Counted from the stretch's first letter, positions 8,751 to 18,346 are shown. The stretch is 59,083 bases of DNA from Planctomicrobium piriforme (GCA_945860955.1 CAMATH010000044.1:1-59083), one strand, 5' to 3'. Notes: generated by a model from the sequence alone, not told the origin. A program made the numbers and translations.

Positions 8751-10127
8751 GTGCGTCGCTGGAACGTCGGAATCATCGGCGGAGGCCCCGGGGGGCTGCT
8801 GACCGCCTATTTCCTGCGCAAAGCGGCCGATTCCTTCATTGAAATCACCATTTTCGAGGCGAGCGACCGCCTGGGGGGAAAGATCGAAACCTGCCGATTT
8901 GATTCGGCGGACGCGATCTACGAGGCGGGGGCGGCGGAACTTTACGACTATTCGCCGGTCGATGAAGATCCGCTCCGGCAACTGGTTGCCGAACTGGGGT
9001 TGTCGATCCATCCGATGGGCGGGTCGGCGGTGATTTTGGGGGAAAAGGTCGTCGCGAATCTCGATGATCTCCGCGATCTCAACGGCCGTCCCGCGACGGA
9101 CGCGATGATCGAATTCGACCGCTGCGCCCGCGACACGATGAGTCCCCGCGAGTTCTTTGACTCCGATCATCTGGAGACCCCGCGACAGATTCACTCGGGA
9201 CAATGGTTCGACTCGATTACGGGAAACATCGCCGACGCCAACGCGCGTCGTTACCTGGAAGTGATGATCCACAGCGATCTCGCCACCGAGCCCGCGAAGA
9301 CGAGCGTCGCGTACGGTCTGCAAAATTATCTGATGAATGACGGCACCTACATGCGGTTATATTGTGTCGCAGGGGGAAATGAGCAGATTCCCCGGGAATT
9401 GGCCCGGCGAATTCAGGCGAATGTCTTGCTGGGACATCAAGTGACGAGCGTGGGACGCTCGAAACACGGAAAATTGCGGGTGAACTCGACGCAAGCCGGT
9501 AGTTCGCGCGACGACGAATTCGATTTCGTGGTCGTGGCTCTTCCCAATAACTATCTGCCGAACCTGCGATTCGAAGGGCAACGACTTGCTGAAGCGATGG
9601 CCCGGCATCATGCCCACTACGATTATCCCGCACATTATCTGCGAGTCACGATTCTGTTCCGCGAACCGTTCTGGCGCGGCGTGTTGACGGAGTCGTATTT
9701 CATGCTCGATCAGTTCGATGGCTGTTGCCTGTACGATGAGTCCTCGCGCGAGCCGGAGTCGCCTCACGGCGTGCTGGGCTGGTTGCTGGGCGGGGCGGCG
9801 GCGCTCGAAAAGAGTGTCATGTCGGACGCGGAATTGATCTCCCTCGCACTCGATTCGCTACCGGAATTTCTCCGCCACGGACGCGAGTTATTTCTGGAGG
9901 CGAAGGTGCATCGCTGGGTCTGGGCGGTGAATGGGCTCCCGGGTGGGGTTCCGCAACTTCCATTGGACAAGAGGCATCAACCTGAGCCGATCGACCACCC
10001 CGATTTGTTTGTGGTGGGAGACTATCTGTTTGATTCCACCCTTAACGGCGTGTTGGATTCGGCCGACTACGTTGCGAACTGGCTGACGGCGCTGACGGTC
10101 GAACATTCGGACTCCTGGAAAACATGA
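8751..10127 (+). CDS. FAD-dependent oxidoreductase, amine-oxidase/protoporphyrinogen-oxidase-like
   Basis: A 458-residue protein starting at GTG 8751. The N-terminal Rossmann motif VGIIGGGPGGLLTAYFLRKA (residues 6-25) binds the FAD ADP moiety. It is followed by the acidic FEASDRLGGKI motif of the flavin amine oxidase and protoporphyrinogen oxidase superfamily. Near the C-terminus, PDLFVVGDYLFDSTLNGVLDSADYVANWL matches the final FAD-contact motif of this superfamily (quoted here only as DLFVVGDYLFDSTLNGV). No signal peptide or membrane helix is seen, so it should be cytosolic or loosely bound. The substrate cannot be told from sequence. Its stop overlaps the next gene by 4 bases (ATGA), so translation of this oxidoreductase, the RMD1-like protein and the acyltransferase is coupled. 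Confidence 0.82.
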   Translation: MRRWNVGIIGGGPGGLLTAYFLRKAADSFIEITIFEASDRLGGKIETCRFDSADAIYEAGAAELYDYSPVDEDPLRQLVAELGLSIHPMGGSAVILGEKVVANLDDLRDLNGRPATDAMIEFDRCARDTMSPREFFDSDHLETPRQIHSGQWFDSITGNIADANARRYLEVMIHSDLATEPAKTSVAYGLQNYLMNDGTYMRLYCVAGGNEQIPRELARRIQANVLLGHQVTSVGRSKHGKLRVNSTQAGSSRDDEFDFVVVALPNNYLPNLRFEGQRLAEAMARHHAHYDYPAHYLRVTILFREPFWRGVLTESYFMLDQFDGCCLYDESSREPESPHGVLGWLLGGAAALEKSVMSDAELISLALDSLPEFLRHGRELFLEAKVHRWVWAVNGLPGGVPQLPLDKRHQPEPIDHPDLFVVGDYLFDSTLNGVLDSADYVANWLTALTVEHSDSWKT

Positions 10128-11005
10128 CGCACGACGCACAACCGACTCTCTCCAAATCCCCTTGGAACCACGTGAAACTCTGGGACGGGCTCCCGGCCGG
10201 CACGGAAATTCAGTCGATTGAATTTCCGCGTGACGCCGCTGAGGGTGACACCGTGCTGCTGCGGTTTCCCGGTCCGAATCCTCGGGTGGCGGTCATCGCG
10301 CCCCCGGTGAACAACACCGCGCCAGTCGTGGCTCGGGAACGGTTCACACTACTCTGGATTCCCGTGGAATTTTCCGAGGACTCCAACTTGATCGGGAAAG
10401 TCCGGGAATGGATCGATGGACCGGAGCCACCGATTCCTCCTGAGAGCAGGCTGCTGACTCTGCAAGGCGCGAAGATTGTCTGGGCACCCGGTCGTGCGGC
10501 GGTAATCGTTCCGCGTGAGCGTGTTTCGTACGTCCGGCCTGCGGTCATAGAATTCGCGTTTTATGACGCCGAATTGCGAATGATCGAACGGGAGATCGCC
10601 GACGGTTGGCCCGCGCTGGAAACCGATTCCCCGATGGCGTTCGATTTCAACGAAAAGTCGCTGCGAAGACGGAGCGAACTGGGACAACGCTTCCAGCGGG
10701 TCGTATCGCTGCGGGCCCGGTTGTCGCAAATCCTCCCGATGATTCACCGCCCGCCGATCCATCCCCCCACACTCGCCAGTCAGATCGGCGATCGGCTGCG
10801 GGAACGCGGGCGACTGGTGGAACGGCTCGATTTCGCGTCGTCTCAACTGGAGGTTTTCGAACGTGTGTACGAATTGTGCGGCCAGCGCGCGAGTGACTTC
10901 TCACAAGCGCACAAAGGGCACGTTCTCGAAATGATCATCATCGTGCTGCTGCTGGGACAAACGTTGCTTTTGCTGGTGGAAATGCTGGCGGCGCGGGGAA
11001 CTTGA
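10124..11005 (+). CDS. Membrane-anchored protein resembling RMD1/YagE (DUF155)
   Basis: A 293-residue protein whose ATG overlaps the upstream stop codon. The N-terminal two thirds is a soluble domain without a motif I can name, including FTLLWIPVEF and VWAPGRAAVIVPRERVSYVR. The last third is helical (VERLDFASSQLEVFERVYEL) and ends in a hydrophobic helix MIIIVLLLGQTLLLLVEML with a very short tail. That architecture, a domain then a helical hairpin then a C-terminal membrane anchor, resembles the RMD1/YagE (DUF155) family, but the similarity is by eye and weak in the N-terminal domain. The acyltransferase gene starts three bases after its stop. Function is unknown; it may tether the oxidoreductase to the membrane next to the acyltransferase. 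Confidence 0.6.
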   Translation: MTHDAQPTLSKSPWNHVKLWDGLPAGTEIQSIEFPRDAAEGDTVLLRFPGPNPRVAVIAPPVNNTAPVVARERFTLLWIPVEFSEDSNLIGKVREWIDGPEPPIPPESRLLTLQGAKIVWAPGRAAVIVPRERVSYVRPAVIEFAFYDAELRMIEREIADGWPALETDSPMAFDFNEKSLRRRSELGQRFQRVVSLRARLSQILPMIHRPPIHPPTLASQIGDRLRERGRLVERLDFASSQLEVFERVYELCGQRASDFSQAHKGHVLEMIIIVLLLGQTLLLLVEMLAARGT

Positions 11006-11008
11006 CTC

Positions 11009-12100
11009 ATGCGCTATCCGTCGATCGATCTGATGCGCACGGTCGCGATCTGCCTAATGGTGATCGTGCATTTCGTCGAGAATCTCTCGGGCCAGAAAAG
11101 CTACCCGTGGTTGCCGACCGGTTTCGCCGCACCGATCTTCACGTTTCTCTCGGGCATCAGCTACAGCCTCTGGTTAAACAGCCAAAGGTCACACGGAGCG
11201 ACGGAAGAACTCATTTCGAAGCGGACCGTTCGTCGTGGTCTCTTCCTGTTGGGAGTCGGGTTCGCGTTCAACATTCTCGTCTGGATGCCGGATGACACCT
11301 ACAACTGGGACGTGTTGACGTTTGTCGGCTCGGCGTGGCTGTTTCTGGGGTTTGTCCGCGATCTGCCGGCGATTGTCTCGGTTTCGATCTGCGTGATGGT
11401 GTTCGTTTTCAGTCCAGTGATGCGCGTGGTCGCCGACTATCCGGCCTATTGGACGACCGGCTATTTCGATTGCGACATGGAACTTTCGCAAGTCAGCCTG
11501 GGTTTTCTGGTCACCGGGTATTTTCCGTTTTTCCCCTGGATCATTCTGCCGCTGGCGGGATACCTGATTGGTCAACGGATGCTGGTTGACGGGACCGACC
11601 CACCTCCATCGTTCCACTGGCTGGCGCTGGCCGGTGCGTCGTTGATGGGAGTCGCCTGGCTGTCCGTCCGATTTCGCGATCAGACTCCCGCAGTCGTTCA
11701 GAAACACCTGCTCAAAGGCTGGACGATGTTTCCCCCCTCGCCGGAGTACCTGTTGACCACGATGGGATTCGTGCTGCTGGTCTTTTCGCTTCTGCATCAG
11801 TGGATCGACCGGAATCCCCGGTTCCAGGTTCACCGGGCGTTCGCAGTCACGGCGGCCTCTTTCAGCCAGCACGCCTTCACGATGTATCTGCTGCACCATG
11901 TCGTTCACTTGTGGCCGTTATGGATTTACGGCGTCATCGCCGGCCACGACGCGACCCACTACTGGCAGACAGGGACGTCCTTGGGGACCGCCCTGACGTT
12001 GGCGATTCTGTTTCTGGTGGTGGCCGCCTTATTCTTGCGATGGATGGATCGCACGAACACTCCGGGAATGGAGTCGCTGATGCGGTGGTTGTGTGACTGA
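11009..12100 (+). CDS. Multi-pass membrane acyltransferase (DUF1624/HGSNAT-like)
   Basis: A 363-residue integral membrane protein with about ten hydrophobic segments. The N-terminus RYPSIDLMRTVAICLMVIVHF has the Asp-Arg and intramembrane His signature of the DUF1624/heparan-alpha-glucosaminide N-acetyltransferase and acyltransferase-3 group (SIDLMR...VIVHF). Further conserved-looking stretches are PIFTFLSGISYSLW and a late AFTMYLLHHVVHLW. Such proteins move an acyl group from a cytosolic donor across the membrane to a sugar or lipid acceptor. The acceptor here is not known. It is the last gene of the coupled unit beginning at 8751, so it may modify a product of the oxidoreductase or an envelope glycan; this is inference. 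Confidence 0.78.
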   Translation: MRYPSIDLMRTVAICLMVIVHFVENLSGQKSYPWLPTGFAAPIFTFLSGISYSLWLNSQRSHGATEELISKRTVRRGLFLLGVGFAFNILVWMPDDTYNWDVLTFVGSAWLFLGFVRDLPAIVSVSICVMVFVFSPVMRVVADYPAYWTTGYFDCDMELSQVSLGFLVTGYFPFFPWIILPLAGYLIGQRMLVDGTDPPPSFHWLALAGASLMGVAWLSVRFRDQTPAVVQKHLLKGWTMFPPSPEYLLTTMGFVLLVFSLLHQWIDRNPRFQVHRAFAVTAASFSQHAFTMYLLHHVVHLWPLWIYGVIAGHDATHYWQTGTSLGTALTLAILFLVVAALFLRWMDRTNTPGMESLMRWLCD

Positions 12101-12273
12101 CGGTTTGGGGTGATTCGCCGGGACAGGGCAATGGGACGCGACGTTTCGGGAGAAATGGACCGGTGACCGCTACCCCGCCGACCGATGGCAGAGTACGATC
12201 CTGGCGTATGACTGACCGTTTCCTTGGGTCTGGTCAGCGGCCAACGTTCCTTCAGTGAAAATCCATTGACGCG

Positions 12274-13584
12274 ATGACGCAAATCCCTCGGCTGGTTTCG
12301 CTGGGTTTACTCGCGACGCTGATCGTGTTGCTGGGGCTGACGTTTTTTCACGTCCTGGCACCGTTTCTGTTGCCGTTGTTCGTGGCGGCGGTGCTGGCGA
12401 TGCTCTCACAACCTTTGCATTCTCGGATTCTCGAGTACACGAAGGGGCGATCAGCGGTCGCCGCCGGCCTGACCACGGCGATCGTGCTGTTGAGTCTGAT
12501 GGTGCCCCTGACGTTGGGGACCGTTCTGGCGGCCCGGCAGATGTACACGATCGGCAGTCGTGTGCTGCAAGGGGCCGAATGGCAGGAGACTTACGATTTT
12601 CTCAATGAAAAACTGCACCTGCACGAAGTGCAGAAATGGTTGCACGATGTAACGGGTGACCCTGCGGATGACGAGGAACTCGAACAAGAACTCCAGGAGC
12701 GAATCAAGGAGGCAACCAATTCCATCGTGAAGAAGACGATGTCGTACGCGGGGGCGACTCCAAGCCTCCTGGGACAACTCGTGTCGGCGATCGTCTCGGT
12801 GCTGACGTTTGTCGTCGCGTACTATTACTTTCTCGCCGACGGGCCGGCGATGCTGACGGCCGTCGAACGGCTGATTCCGGTTCATAAAAACTACAAACGG
12901 CACCTGCTGCAACAATTCGATCAGGCGGTTCGCGCGGTGGTGGTGGCAACCTTCGCGGCCGCCGTCGCTCAGGGGGTGGCGACTGGGATCGGCATGCAGA
13001 TTTGCGGCTCGCGGAGCTTCTTTTTTATCACGATGCTGGCGACACTGACCGCCCTGGTCCCTCTGTTGGGGACATGGCTGATCTGGGGACCGTACGCCCT
13101 ATGGCTGGCGTTTCACGACGGCGACTGGGTACGTGCCGGCCTGTTGGCGGTGTACGGTTCGGTGTTCGTGGGTTTGATCGACAATGTGATTCGTTCGTAT
13201 GTGCTGCACAGCAACGCCAAGCTGCATCCGCTGCTGGCGTTTGTCAGTGTGATGGGGGGGATTCAACTGATGGGGCTGTGGGGCTTGTTCGTCGGACCAG
13301 TGGTCGCGAGTTGCCTGCACGCCCTGGTGAAGATCTTCAACACCGAGCTGTTCCATCTGTCGCGCGAGCAAACGTCGACCGATGAATTGGATTCGGAACT
13401 GGAAACCATGGAGAAGGAGGCGACCGACCTGGTTGATCTGGGATCGCCAACGATCCTGATTCCGGACACCGCTTCCGCTCCACCCGTTTCCGGGGCACCC
13501 GATGGGGCGCCGACAACCCCCAGCCCAATTCCGTCCGCAGCTCCTGCCGCAGGTTCCCATTCGCAATCGAAGCCGGGAAAGTAG
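12274..13584 (+). CDS. AI-2E family transporter (UPF0118/PerM-like)
   Basis: A 436-residue membrane protein starting at ATG 12274. The first ~80 residues hold two or three closely spaced helices, including FFHVLAPFLLPLFVAAVLAML, the N-terminal signature of the AI-2E/PerM family. A soluble segment of about 100 residues follows (with GDPADDEELEQELQERI), then five hydrophobic segments including LTFVVAYYYFLADGP, SFFFITMLATLTALVPLLG and LMGLWGLFVGPVVAS, all typical of the family. The C-terminal ~80 residues are a disordered Pro/Ala/Thr-rich cytoplasmic tail, longer than in most members. Family members export small molecules, including autoinducer-2 or sodium in characterised cases; the substrate here is unknown. 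No gene is tightly coupled to it. Confidence 0.88.
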   Translation: MTQIPRLVSLGLLATLIVLLGLTFFHVLAPFLLPLFVAAVLAMLSQPLHSRILEYTKGRSAVAAGLTTAIVLLSLMVPLTLGTVLAARQMYTIGSRVLQGAEWQETYDFLNEKLHLHEVQKWLHDVTGDPADDEELEQELQERIKEATNSIVKKTMSYAGATPSLLGQLVSAIVSVLTFVVAYYYFLADGPAMLTAVERLIPVHKNYKRHLLQQFDQAVRAVVVATFAAAVAQGVATGIGMQICGSRSFFFITMLATLTALVPLLGTWLIWGPYALWLAFHDGDWVRAGLLAVYGSVFVGLIDNVIRSYVLHSNAKLHPLLAFVSVMGGIQLMGLWGLFVGPVVASCLHALVKIFNTELFHLSREQTSTDELDSELETMEKEATDLVDLGSPTILIPDTASAPPVSGAPDGAPTTPSPIPSAAPAAGSHSQSKPGK

Positions 13585-13695
13585 CGGGGTTCATCGAAGC
13601 GCAAATAGCCGGTCTCTGCCGGGGCGAGCGTCTGTTTCAGCGAGTGCCTGTTTCATTTCCCTCAACCCGTTCGTCTCCCAACCTGAGGTTTCTCC

Positions 13696-14751
13696 ATGCG
13701 AAAGTTCCGCACCCGACTGTTGTTTTCGATCGTGGCCACGCTGGCGTTCGCCGGCGCGGTTCGCGCGGATGAACGCGACCATCGACTCGATATTTACTTC
13801 ATTGATGTCGAAGGGGGAGCCGCGACGCTGTTCGTCACACCCACGGGGGAGTCGATGCTCATCGATTCGGGATACCCTGACAACGGGTTTCGGGATCGGG
13901 ATCGTATTCTGAAAACGCTGCGTGACGCGGGACGCAAGCAACTCGATCACGCTGTGGTGTCACATTGGCATCTCGATCACTTTGGAAATCACGCCGCCCT
14001 CGCGTCGGAAATCCCGATCAAGAGTTTCTGGGATCGGGGAATTCCCGATCTGCTGATGGAAGACCCCCAGTTTCCGGAAAAGGCGGCGAAATACCGGGCC
14101 GCCGCCCAGAACAAGTCGAAGCCCCTCAAGGTGGGGGATAAGCTCCCGTTGAAATCGGCCGAGACGCCGTTGACGATTACGGTGGCGACCGCCAGTGGCG
14201 AAGTGTTGCCCAATTCCGGTGCGACCAATCCCCACGCCGCCGCGCACAAGCCGCAGGACGACGACCCGACCGACAACGCCCGGAGCATCAGCCTGTGGCT
14301 GAAGTTTGGCGATTTTTCGTTTCTCTGCTGTGGCGACCTGACCTGGAACGTCGAAGCGAAATTGGTGACACCCAAGAATCCGCTGGGGAACATCGAACTG
14401 TTCATGGTCACGCACCATGGACTCAACGTCAGCAACAATCCGGCGATGGTCTGGGCGATTGATCCCCGGGTGACCGTGATGTGCAACGGGCCGACGAAGG
14501 GGGGGGCGAAGGAGACCCAGGAGACGTTGCGGAAAGTCAGATCGCTCCAGGCGGCGTTTCAACTGCATCGCAACGTGCAGCTTGGCGACGAGGAACAGAC
14601 ACCGAAAGACTTCATCGCGAACGGCGGACAGACCGAAGGCTGTCAGGGACGGTTGATCAAGGCGTCGGTCGCACCGGACGGCAAGTCGTACACGGTGCAG
14701 GTGGGGCTGGATGGGAAACCCCACCAGTTCGCCTGCCGACCGGCGAAGTAG
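13696..14751 (+). CDS. Exported metallo-beta-lactamase-fold hydrolase (ComEC/Rec2-like domain)
   Basis: A 351-residue protein with a clear signal peptide (about residues 1-24, RTRLLFSIVATLAFAGAVRA). The mature part opens with LDIYFIDVEGGAATLFVTP and ESMLIDSGYPD, the first strands of the beta-lactamase-fold domain found in ComEC/Rec2. The metal motif is VVSHWHLDHFGNH (HxHxDH). Further ligands are likely in FLCCGDLTWNVEAKL and MVTHHGLNVSN. Unlike ComEC it lacks the membrane competence domain, so it acts alone outside the cytoplasm. The substrate is unknown; phosphodiester or ester hydrolysis is the usual chemistry for this fold. The preceding TGAGGT may serve as a weak ribosome site. It ends six bases before the convergent glycosyltransferase gene. 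Confidence 0.82.
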   Translation: MRKFRTRLLFSIVATLAFAGAVRADERDHRLDIYFIDVEGGAATLFVTPTGESMLIDSGYPDNGFRDRDRILKTLRDAGRKQLDHAVVSHWHLDHFGNHAALASEIPIKSFWDRGIPDLLMEDPQFPEKAAKYRAAAQNKSKPLKVGDKLPLKSAETPLTITVATASGEVLPNSGATNPHAAAHKPQDDDPTDNARSISLWLKFGDFSFLCCGDLTWNVEAKLVTPKNPLGNIELFMVTHHGLNVSNNPAMVWAIDPRVTVMCNGPTKGGAKETQETLRKVRSLQAAFQLHRNVQLGDEEQTPKDFIANGGQTEGCQGRLIKASVAPDGKSYTVQVGLDGKPHQFACRPAK

Positions 14752-14757
14752 TCCCCT

Positions 14758-16047
14758 TTACGAGCGAGTCTCTTCCAGGGCTTGTTCAAACACCGTCGCG
14801 ACACGTTCCGCGACCGACTGCCAGGATTGGGATCGGGCGAATTCATGGATCGCCGCCCGGTCCCATGGGCGTTGAAACGCTTCAATCATTGCGGTGGCCG
14901 CTGCGGTCGCGCTGCGTTCTGCCATAACAAGGCCGAGGCCCGGGTTCGCAAGCAGTTGGGGAACGCTGCCGACGGCGGTCGAAACAGCGGGCAACCCGCA
15001 CGCGAACGCCTCCATCAAAGCGTTGGGCGAACCTTCTCCCCAGGACATCAACGCGAACAAGTCTCCCGCGCTCAGCCACTTGTGAACATCCGCAGGGAGC
15101 TGCGGTCCCGCCAGGACTACATGGTCGCGCAGACCCATCGCGTCGATCGTCTTGTGAATCTGCTCGGTGTCATCCGAGCCCGAGCGATGCGACCCTCCCA
15201 CGATCACCAGCATCGCGTCGGGAATCCGATCGCGAACCTGCTTCAGGGCCTCGACCATCATTGGGAACCCCTTGCGGGGCTGCAATGTCCCCAGTCCCAC
15301 GACGATTTTCCGATCGATGGGCAATCCCACCAGCCGCCGCGCCTCGTCCCGCGGGAGCCAGCGATGTTTGCCAATGTCAACGCCATTGGAAATCACGGTG
15401 ACACGGCTACGATCGGCCCCATTGGCGACCATTCGCTCGGCGAGTTCTTCACTGAGCGCGATCAACCGCGTCGCCTTCGGCAGCGCCCAGCGAATCGCAT
15501 CGCCGACTTTTGGCAAATCGGGAAATCGCAGCATATCCTCGCCGCGCGCTGTCAGGATCACTGGAAGTCCCAGGCGTTGCGCCGACATGACTGCGGCCAC
15601 TCCGTCGGGATAGACGAAATGGGAATCAATCAATTCGAACGGAGTCGCCTTGTGCATTCGGGCGACCCTGGACCGAACCCCCAGATCCATCAGACCGGCG
15701 TGGAAATAGCCGCCGATTTTGGGCAACATAGGATACCGCGGACGCAGCACCTCCAATGAGTCAATCGTTTCACTTTTCGGGATTTGCGACAGCGCGTACC
15801 ACCTTGGAAACGCCTTGATTGGCGGAAAATACGGCGTCGGAGAAACGACCTTCAAGTCGTATCTCTCCAATTGCGCCATCGCGACGGCGCGTTCTTTGAC
15901 GAAAACCCCGTGCAAAGGCTGGACTTTGGTCGGAAACGTCGAGGCCCAGACGAGTACGCGACGTCGGGTTCGGTCGGGGTGAATGGCTGAACTCCTGCCA
16001 AGGGGTGGAAGAAAACGTAGATGGACCGAAAAGGGGTCAGGTCTCAT
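14758..16047 (-). CDS. Glycosyltransferase family 4 protein
   Basis: About 429 residues from an ATG at 16047. An ATG at 16083, overlapping the guaA stop, is also possible. A third option is a rare ATT at 15984, which has AGGAG seven bases ahead of it; homology begins only at RRRVLVWASTFPT. The N-terminal GT-B domain carries HGVFVKERAVAMAQ and DGVAAVMSAQRLGLPVILTARG. The C-terminal nucleotide-sugar domain has VVGLGTLQPRKGFPMMVEAL and WGEGSPNALMEAFACGLP with the E-x7-E motif of retaining GT4 enzymes. It should add a sugar from an NDP donor to an envelope or exopolysaccharide acceptor; the sugar is not evident. It lies directly downstream of guaA on the same strand and may be co-transcribed. Confidence 0.85.
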   Translation of the reverse strand: MRPDPFSVHLRFLPPLGRSSAIHPDRTRRRVLVWASTFPTKVQPLHGVFVKERAVAMAQLERYDLKVVSPTPYFPPIKAFPRWYALSQIPKSETIDSLEVLRPRYPMLPKIGGYFHAGLMDLGVRSRVARMHKATPFELIDSHFVYPDGVAAVMSAQRLGLPVILTARGEDMLRFPDLPKVGDAIRWALPKATRLIALSEELAERMVANGADRSRVTVISNGVDIGKHRWLPRDEARRLVGLPIDRKIVVGLGTLQPRKGFPMMVEALKQVRDRIPDAMLVIVGGSHRSGSDDTEQIHKTIDAMGLRDHVVLAGPQLPADVHKWLSAGDLFALMSWGEGSPNALMEAFACGLPAVSTAVGSVPQLLANPGLGLVMAERSATAAATAMIEAFQRPWDRAAIHEFARSQSWQSVAERVATVFEQALEETRS

Positions 16048-16073
16048 TCCCGGGACCGTTCCCCACACCACGG

Positions 16074-17657
16074 TCACTCCCATTCAATTGTACTGGGAGG
16101 CTTGCTACTGATGTCGTAGACCACGCGGTTCACACCCCGGACCGAATTCGTGATCCGTGTCGAAATCGACTCCAGCACCTCATACGGCAGATGTGCCCAA
16201 TCCGCCGTCATAAAGTCCTCGGTCGTCACCGCGCGAATCGCCACGACTTCGTCATAGGTCCGGTAGTCTCCCATCACCCCGACGCTCTGCACCGGCAGCA
16301 GCACCGCGAACGCCTGCTGCACCTGGCGATACAACCCCGCTTTTCGCAGCTCCTCGATCACAATCGTGTCGGCTTTGCGCAGCACTTCCAGCCGTTCCTG
16401 ACGTACCTCGCCCAGGCAGCGGACCGCCAGACCCGGGCCGGGAAAGGGATGCCGCCAGATCATCTCTTCCGGCAGCCCCAGTTCTGCTCCGAGCGCGCGC
16501 GCCTCGTCTTTGAACAAATCCCGTAGCGGCTCAATCAACTCAAACCCGAGTTCAGCGGGAAGCCCACCCACGTTGTGGTGATGCTTGATCGTTGCCGCCG
16601 GCCCGTCGACATTGGCCCCGCTTTCGATCACGTCCGGGTACAGCGTTCCCTGTGCCAGAAAGTGGGCGTCGGGAATCGACTTCGCTTCGGCTCGAAACAC
16701 GTCGATAAAAACCCGCCCGATCGTCTTGCGTTTTGCCTGCGGGTCCACCACACCCTTGAGTTCGCCCAGGAACTGCCGGGCGGCGTCGACAACGTGCAGG
16801 TCGGTGCGGAAGTGGTCGCCAAACCGACGTCGGACCTCGTCGCTCTCACCCGTGCGCAACAACCCGTTGTCGACAAAAATGCACGACAACTGGTCGCCAA
16901 CTGCCTGATACAGCAAAGCGGCGACCACCGACGAATCGACCCCGCCCGACAGTCCGCAGATCACCCGGCGTTTGCCGACCCGGTCACGTATCCGATCGAC
17001 CTGCTGAGAGATGAACGAACTCATCTTCCAGGTGCCGCGACAGCCGCAGATTTCTCGCACGAAATTTCCCAGCAGTTTCCCACCCTGCGGGGTGTGGGTC
17101 ACTTCGGGGTGGAACTGCAGACAGTATATGGGAGCCGACTTGTGCTGAACGGCGGCAGCGGGACAGTCGGCCGTCTCGGCGAGAATCACCCAGTTTTCCG
17201 CGGGATTCTTCACCTGGTCGCCGTGACTCATCCAGACCGTCATCTCCCCCTCGACGCCGGCAAACAATGGGGACGCGGTTTTTAGATTGCAGGAGGTTCG
17301 TCCGAATTCCCGATGGGTGCCTGGAGAGACTTCAGTTCCCATCGCCCGGCATGTCGCCTGCATCCCGTAGCAAATCCCAAGAATCGGGATCCCCAATTCG
17401 AAGATTCGCGGGTCAGGGGCGGGAGCTCCGGCGTCGTAAACGCTGGCGGGGCCACCCGAGAGAATCAGCCCTTTGGGTGCCAGTTCGCGGATCCGATCGA
17501 CCGACAAGTCGTGCCGTACGATCTGGCAGAAGACGTTTTGTTCACGCACCCGACGGGCGATGAGCTGGGCGGTTTGCGAACCGAAATCGAGAACCAGAAC
17601 CCGTTCTTCGGGAGTGGAACTCACAGCGCCGGCGGAGCCCGCCGTGGGGGACGACAT
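16074..17657 (-). CDS. guaA: GMP synthase (glutamine-hydrolysing)
   Basis: A 527-residue enzyme converting XMP, glutamine and ATP to GMP in purine synthesis. The start at 17657 ([10 protein letters not shown]) is chosen because the frame further upstream crosses a tRNA gene. The class I amidotransferase domain begins [18 protein letters not shown], with the nucleophile in GICYGMQA and the His-Glu pair in [10 protein letters not shown]. The ATP pyrophosphatase loop is [15 protein letters not shown]. The C-terminal dimerisation domain ends [19 protein letters not shown], the canonical GuaA terminus. Length and domain order are normal. A tRNA-Leu gene lies about 120 bases upstream on the same strand. 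Confidence 0.97.
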   Translation of the reverse strand: MSSPTAGSAGAVSSTPEERVLVLDFGSQTAQLIARRVREQNVFCQIVRHDLSVDRIRELAPKGLILSGGPASVYDAGAPAPDPRIFELGIPILGICYGMQATCRAMGTEVSPGTHREFGRTSCNLKTASPLFAGVEGEMTVWMSHGDQVKNPAENWVILAETADCPAAAVQHKSAPIYCLQFHPEVTHTPQGGKLLGNFVREICGCRGTWKMSSFISQQVDRIRDRVGKRRVICGLSGGVDSSVVAALLYQAVGDQLSCIFVDNGLLRTGESDEVRRRFGDHFRTDLHVVDAARQFLGELKGVVDPQAKRKTIGRVFIDVFRAEAKSIPDAHFLAQGTLYPDVIESGANVDGPAATIKHHHNVGGLPAELGFELIEPLRDLFKDEARALGAELGLPEEMIWRHPFPGPGLAVRCLGEVRQERLEVLRKADTIVIEELRKAGLYRQVQQAFAVLLPVQSVGVMGDYRTYDEVVAIRAVTTEDFMTADWAHLPYEVLESISTRITNSVRGVNRVVYDISSKPPSTIEWE

Positions 17658-17777
17658 GTCGGCTTCCTGGGGGAAGTTCGCGGATTCCGGAACAGCCCGG
17701 AAAAGGAATAAGGCGTGCTCGGCCGCGAGCAATTCGTCGCGGCCGGCACGCCTTTTGTCGCACTTGGCACACGAAAG

Positions 17778-17861
17778 TGCCCAAGAGAGGACTCGAACCT
17801 CCATGGGGTATACCCCCACCAGGCCCTCAACCTGGCGCGTCTGCCATTTCGCCACTTGGGC
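17778..17861 (-). tRNA. tRNA-Leu (anticodon GAG)
   Basis: An 84-base cloverleaf on the minus strand. The acceptor stem GCCCAAG pairs with CTTGGGC at the other end, followed by discriminator A. The anticodon stem CCAGG/CCTGG closes the loop TTGAGGG, giving anticodon GAG. A long variable arm (TGGGG..CCCCA) marks it as a class II tRNA, as expected for Leu, and the T-arm contains GTTCGAGTC. CCA is not encoded. Confidence 0.95.
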
Positions 17862-18064
17862 AATCAAGGCACCGCGTACCATCCGTCGGTCAGGCAGCGA
17901 CCGGCGAACTGTGCGACAGACCGGCATTATACAGCAGGCGGTCACACCGGATCAACTGTTCGCTTCCGGTTTCCGTTTTCGCACCCGCGAAGTCCCGCTG
18001 TACAACGTGTCCGAAGAGCGCCATTGCTCGCGCTAGCGTGTGGCAACGTGCGCCCGACACCGGG

Positions 18065-18340
18065 CTACTTCCGTTCCGTCCGACGCCAGCGACGCATCGC
18101 AACCAAAGTCACAAGGCCCGTTCCGAGAATCCCGATTGCTCCCGGCCCCGTATCAATCCGATACTGGTCCCCCACCACATTCAAACGGGATTCCCAGACG
18201 ACACTTTGATAGGTCGAACTGTTGCCATTCGCCTAGAACAACCCGGTCGACGAATTTGTGGCACCGGGCATTGACAAGTCGTCAAACGTGGCGACGCCCG
18301 AGCGGCTCTGGAAGAAATACTTCAATTCATCGGAGACACT
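18065..18340 (-). pseudogene. Decayed C-terminus of a PEP-CTERM-type exported protein
   Basis: On the minus strand a frame reads SVSDELKYFFQSRSGVATFD, then LSMPGATNSSTGLF, a TAG at about 18235-18237, and then continues in the same frame to IDTGPGAIGILGTGLVTLVA followed by MRRWRRTERK and a stop at 18065. The last part has the layout of a PEP-CTERM sorting tail: a Pro-Gly turn, a single hydrophobic helix and a basic cluster. A TGA (complement of 18341-18343) ends the frame upstream, and the inverted-repeat element at 18347-18552 sits directly beyond it. I therefore read this as the 3' scrap of a PEP-CTERM gene broken by a nonsense change and perhaps by insertion. No function is expected. Confidence 0.6.
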
Positions 18341-18346
18341 TCAATT

